Assembly: GCA_030620925.1 (NCBI GenBank)
Contig: JAUXIQ010000139.1
Location: forward strand, 1-6,058
Direction of reading: 5' to 3'
Origin: Nitrospinota bacterium
GTDB taxonomy: Bacteria; JAUXIQ01
DNA: 6,058 bases
The translations under genes were made by a program, and so were the position numbers. Position 1 is the stretch's first letter, and each line of letters begins with the position of its first letter. Shown here piece after piece: positions 4,263 to 6,058 of this stretch. The notes beneath the pieces were generated by a model. The model was not told the origin of the DNA and did not search any database. It was given only the letters and a program-made list of their open reading frames with translations.

Positions 4263-6058
4263 ATGGCGAAAGCGGTCGCGAAGGAAAAGCTCAAGAAGGT
4301 ACCCCAGGAAACGGGTTTCCTCAACGGCAACGAGATGGTGGCCGAGGCGGGCAGAGCTATCGACTTCCACATGATGGGTTATTTCCCCATCACCCCCTCC
4401 ACGCAGATAGCTGAAGAACTGGACGCCATGAAGGCCGAAGGGCTGCACGATATAAAAATGATCGCCGGCGACGGTGAACACAGCGCGGCGGGGATATGCC
4501 TGGGCGCGGCGGCGGGCGGCGGCCGGATATTGAACGCCACCTCCGCTCAAGGACTGCTATTCGCGCTGGAGCAATTGCCCAGCCAGGCGGGACTCCGCTT
4601 TCCCATGGTGCTCAACGTGATCTGCCGGACCATCAACTCGCCCTTGAACATCCTGGGCGACCACAGCGATATCATGTTCGCCCTCAACACGGGTTGGATA
4701 ATATTCATGGCCAGGGACCCCCAGATGGTCTACGACTTGAATTTCGCCGCCGTCAAGCTGGGGGAGCTGCAGGATGTCCGGCTGCCGGTGATCGTGGCTT
4801 CGGACGGGTTTTTCACCAGCCACCAGAAGCGGAAGGTCAGCCTGTTCAAAGAGAGCAAGGCGCTTAAAGACTGGCTGGGAAGCTACGACGCACCTTATCA
4901 TGCCCTCGACCCGACTAACCCCATCACCATCGGACCCTACATGAACGACCCCGACCTCATAAATAACAAGAAACAGCAGGCCATGGCCATGGAGGCCGCC
5001 TATCGCCATCTGCCCCGGGTGTTGAAAGAGTTAGGCACGCTCAGCGGCAGGAGCTACCCCATCGTGGAGACTTACAGGATGGAAGACGCCGAGGCGGCGC
5101 TGTTCATCCTCAACACCGCCTACGACACCACCCGGGACGCCGTGGACCGCATGCGCGAGAAGGGCCTCAAGGTGGGGGTGGTAGCCACCAACGTGCTGCG
5201 ACCCTTCCCTTTGAAAGAGATTCAGGATGCCTTGAAAAAGGTGAAAGCCCTCTGCGTGGCTGACCGGCAGGACAGCTACGGGGCATGGGGCGGCAACATG
5301 AGCCTGGAGATCAAGGCCGCCCTCAAGGACGACCCCGCTAACAAGACGCTTGTCTTCAGCCGCATCTACGGACTCGGCGGCAAGCAGTTCTACATAACGG
5401 AGGCCGAGGAGCTTCTGGGTCAGGCCCTGAAAGTATCTCTGGAGGGGAAGATAGATGTCCCTTACGACTACCTGGGTGCAGACCCCGGAGACCCCGGCTA
5501 CGTTATGGAACGGGTGATGAAACCTTTCACGGCGGAAGACCTGGATAACGGCATCACCGTGGAAAAGAACCCTGATACGGGCAAGGTGGATGTCAAAGGC
5601 ATAAACATCCGTCGGCTGACGGGCATGCCCAAACGCATCGCCCCCGGCCACGGCGCCTGCCCCGGCTGCGGCATATTCCCCAGCCTTAACCTGTTCCTGA
5701 AAGGCATCAAGGGCCATGTGGTGGTCCTCTTCCAGACCGGCTGCGCGGAGATAGTGACTTCCGGATTCCCCTTCAGCGCCCACAGGATGACTTACATTCA
5801 CAACCTGTTCCAGAACGGGGCCGCCACACTGAGCGGCCTGGTGGAAATGTACCGTGAGCGCAAGAAGCGGGGCGAGATACCTCAAGACATGGAGATAACT
5901 TTCGTCATGGTCAGCGGTGATGGCGGGCTGGATATCGGCATGGGTTCACTGGTGGGCGCCGCATTGCGCAACCACCCCATGATTATCCTGGAATACGACA
6001 ACCAGGGATACATGAACACCGGCGATCAGCTCTCGCAGACCACCCCCCTGGGCCATTC
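4263..6058 (+). CDS. 2-oxoacid:ferredoxin oxidoreductase, fused alpha-beta subunit (3' end outside window)
   Basis: This is the catalytic chain that binds TPP and oxidatively decarboxylates a 2-oxoacid with CoA to acyl-CoA, CO2 and reduced ferredoxin, or the reverse for carbon fixation. It reads 598 complete codons with no stop or frameshift and runs off the right edge. Alpha part, about residues 15-395: YFPITPST (40-47), whose Thr 44 aligns with the substrate-contact Thr of the family; GDGEHSAAG (69-77), where Glu 72 is the expected TPP-activating Glu; Arg 122 in CRTINSP, the likely carboxylate-binding Arg; LGDHSDIMF and SDGFFTSH. After a linker, the beta part starts near residue 455. APGHGACPGCG (460-470) with Cys 466 and 469, and Cys 494 in QTGCAEI, are three of four ligands of the proximal [4Fe-4S] cluster. 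The fourth Cys is expected beyond the edge. The TPP/Mg motif is GDGGLDIG (552-559), and YDNQGYMNTGDQLSQTTPLG (578-597) is the signature of pyruvate/isovalerate-type PorB. The POR-type alpha motifs argue against indolepyruvate oxidoreductase IorA, which is also an alpha-beta fusion. Pyruvate is the likeliest substrate but is not proven. Confidence 0.92.
   Translation, partial: MAKAVAKEKLKKVPQETGFLNGNEMVAEAGRAIDFHMMGYFPITPSTQIAEELDAMKAEGLHDIKMIAGDGEHSAAGICLGAAAGGGRILNATSAQGLLFALEQLPSQAGLRFPMVLNVICRTINSPLNILGDHSDIMFALNTGWIIFMARDPQMVYDLNFAAVKLGELQDVRLPVIVASDGFFTSHQKRKVSLFKESKALKDWLGSYDAPYHALDPTNPITIGPYMNDPDLINNKKQQAMAMEAAYRHLPRVLKELGTLSGRSYPIVETYRMEDAEAALFILNTAYDTTRDAVDRMREKGLKVGVVATNVLRPFPLKEIQDALKKVKALCVADRQDSYGAWGGNMSLEIKAALKDDPANKTLVFSRIYGLGGKQFYITEAEELLGQALKVSLEGKIDVPYDYLGADPGDPGYVMERVMKPFTAEDLDNGITVEKNPDTGKVDVKGINIRRLTGMPKRIAPGHGACPGCGIFPSLNLFLKGIKGHVVVLFQTGCAEIVTSGFPFSAHRMTYIHNLFQNGAATLSGLVEMYRERKKRGEIPQDMEITFVMVSGDGGLDIGMGSLVGAALRNHPMIILEYDNQGYMNTGDQLSQTTPLGH

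Noticed and set aside
5031-5885. 284-codon minus-strand open frame opposite the alpha-beta subunit
   Set aside because: It lies wholly opposite a gene with conserved TPP and iron-sulfur motifs. Its translation resembles no family I know and is rich in His, Val and Ala, as expected of reverse-complement reading.
4263-6058. Indolepyruvate oxidoreductase (IorA) identity for the alpha-beta fusion
   Set aside because: IorA is also an alpha-beta fusion, but the motifs here (YFPITPST, LGDHSDIM, YMNTGDQLSQTTPLG) are of the pyruvate/isovalerate type, and a separate gamma-delta partner is encoded next door.

Overview
The window reads as chromosomal DNA from a GC-rich, anaerobic, probably Gram-positive-type bacterium. 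The left half has the order SRP RNA, dnaX, ybaB, recR, the conserved block known from Bacillus and Clostridia. The SRP RNA end looks like the large Alu-domain type rather than a short 4.5S RNA. The right half encodes an oxygen-sensitive 2-oxoacid:ferredoxin oxidoreductase, as expected of an anaerobe. ATA (Ile) and AGG (Arg) codons are frequent despite the GC-rich third positions. I cannot assign a genus. A clostridial or Desulfotomaculum-like Bacillota member, or a deep-branching anaerobic lineage with the same gene order, would fit.

Layout: bases 1 to about 87 hold the 3' end of the SRP RNA, and its 5' part lies outside the window. A roughly 120-base leader precedes dnaX (GTG start at 212, 565 codons), the clamp-loader ATPase subunit. 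After 70 bases comes ybaB (104 codons), and after another 17 bases recR (199 codons). These three genes are co-directional and probably co-transcribed. A 288-base AT-rich spacer (2912-3199) follows. It carries two near-identical 24-base repeats flanking an imperfect palindrome, and a plausible promoter whose -35 box lies inside the second repeat. Then come a gamma-delta fusion subunit (3200-4198) and an alpha-beta fusion subunit (4263 to beyond the right edge) of a pyruvate/2-oxoacid:ferredoxin oxidoreductase.

How the genes work together: DnaX loads the sliding clamp for replication. RecR acts with RecF/RecO in recombinational gap repair. YbaB is a small DNA-binding protein that travels with both. 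The two oxidoreductase genes together contain all four functional parts of the enzyme: thiamine pyrophosphate (TPP) binding, catalysis, the CoA-binding gamma domain and the 2x[4Fe-4S] electron wire. They should make a complete two-polypeptide enzyme linking 2-oxoacid + CoA to acyl-CoA + CO2 + reduced ferredoxin. Their order is the gamma-delta-alpha-beta order of four-gene por operons, here fused in pairs.

I found no clear sign of a previously undescribed system. The points most worth checking are the pairwise-fused oxidoreductase, the repeat cluster with its embedded promoter, and an A6 tract in the dnaX linker that might give a short (gamma-like) product.
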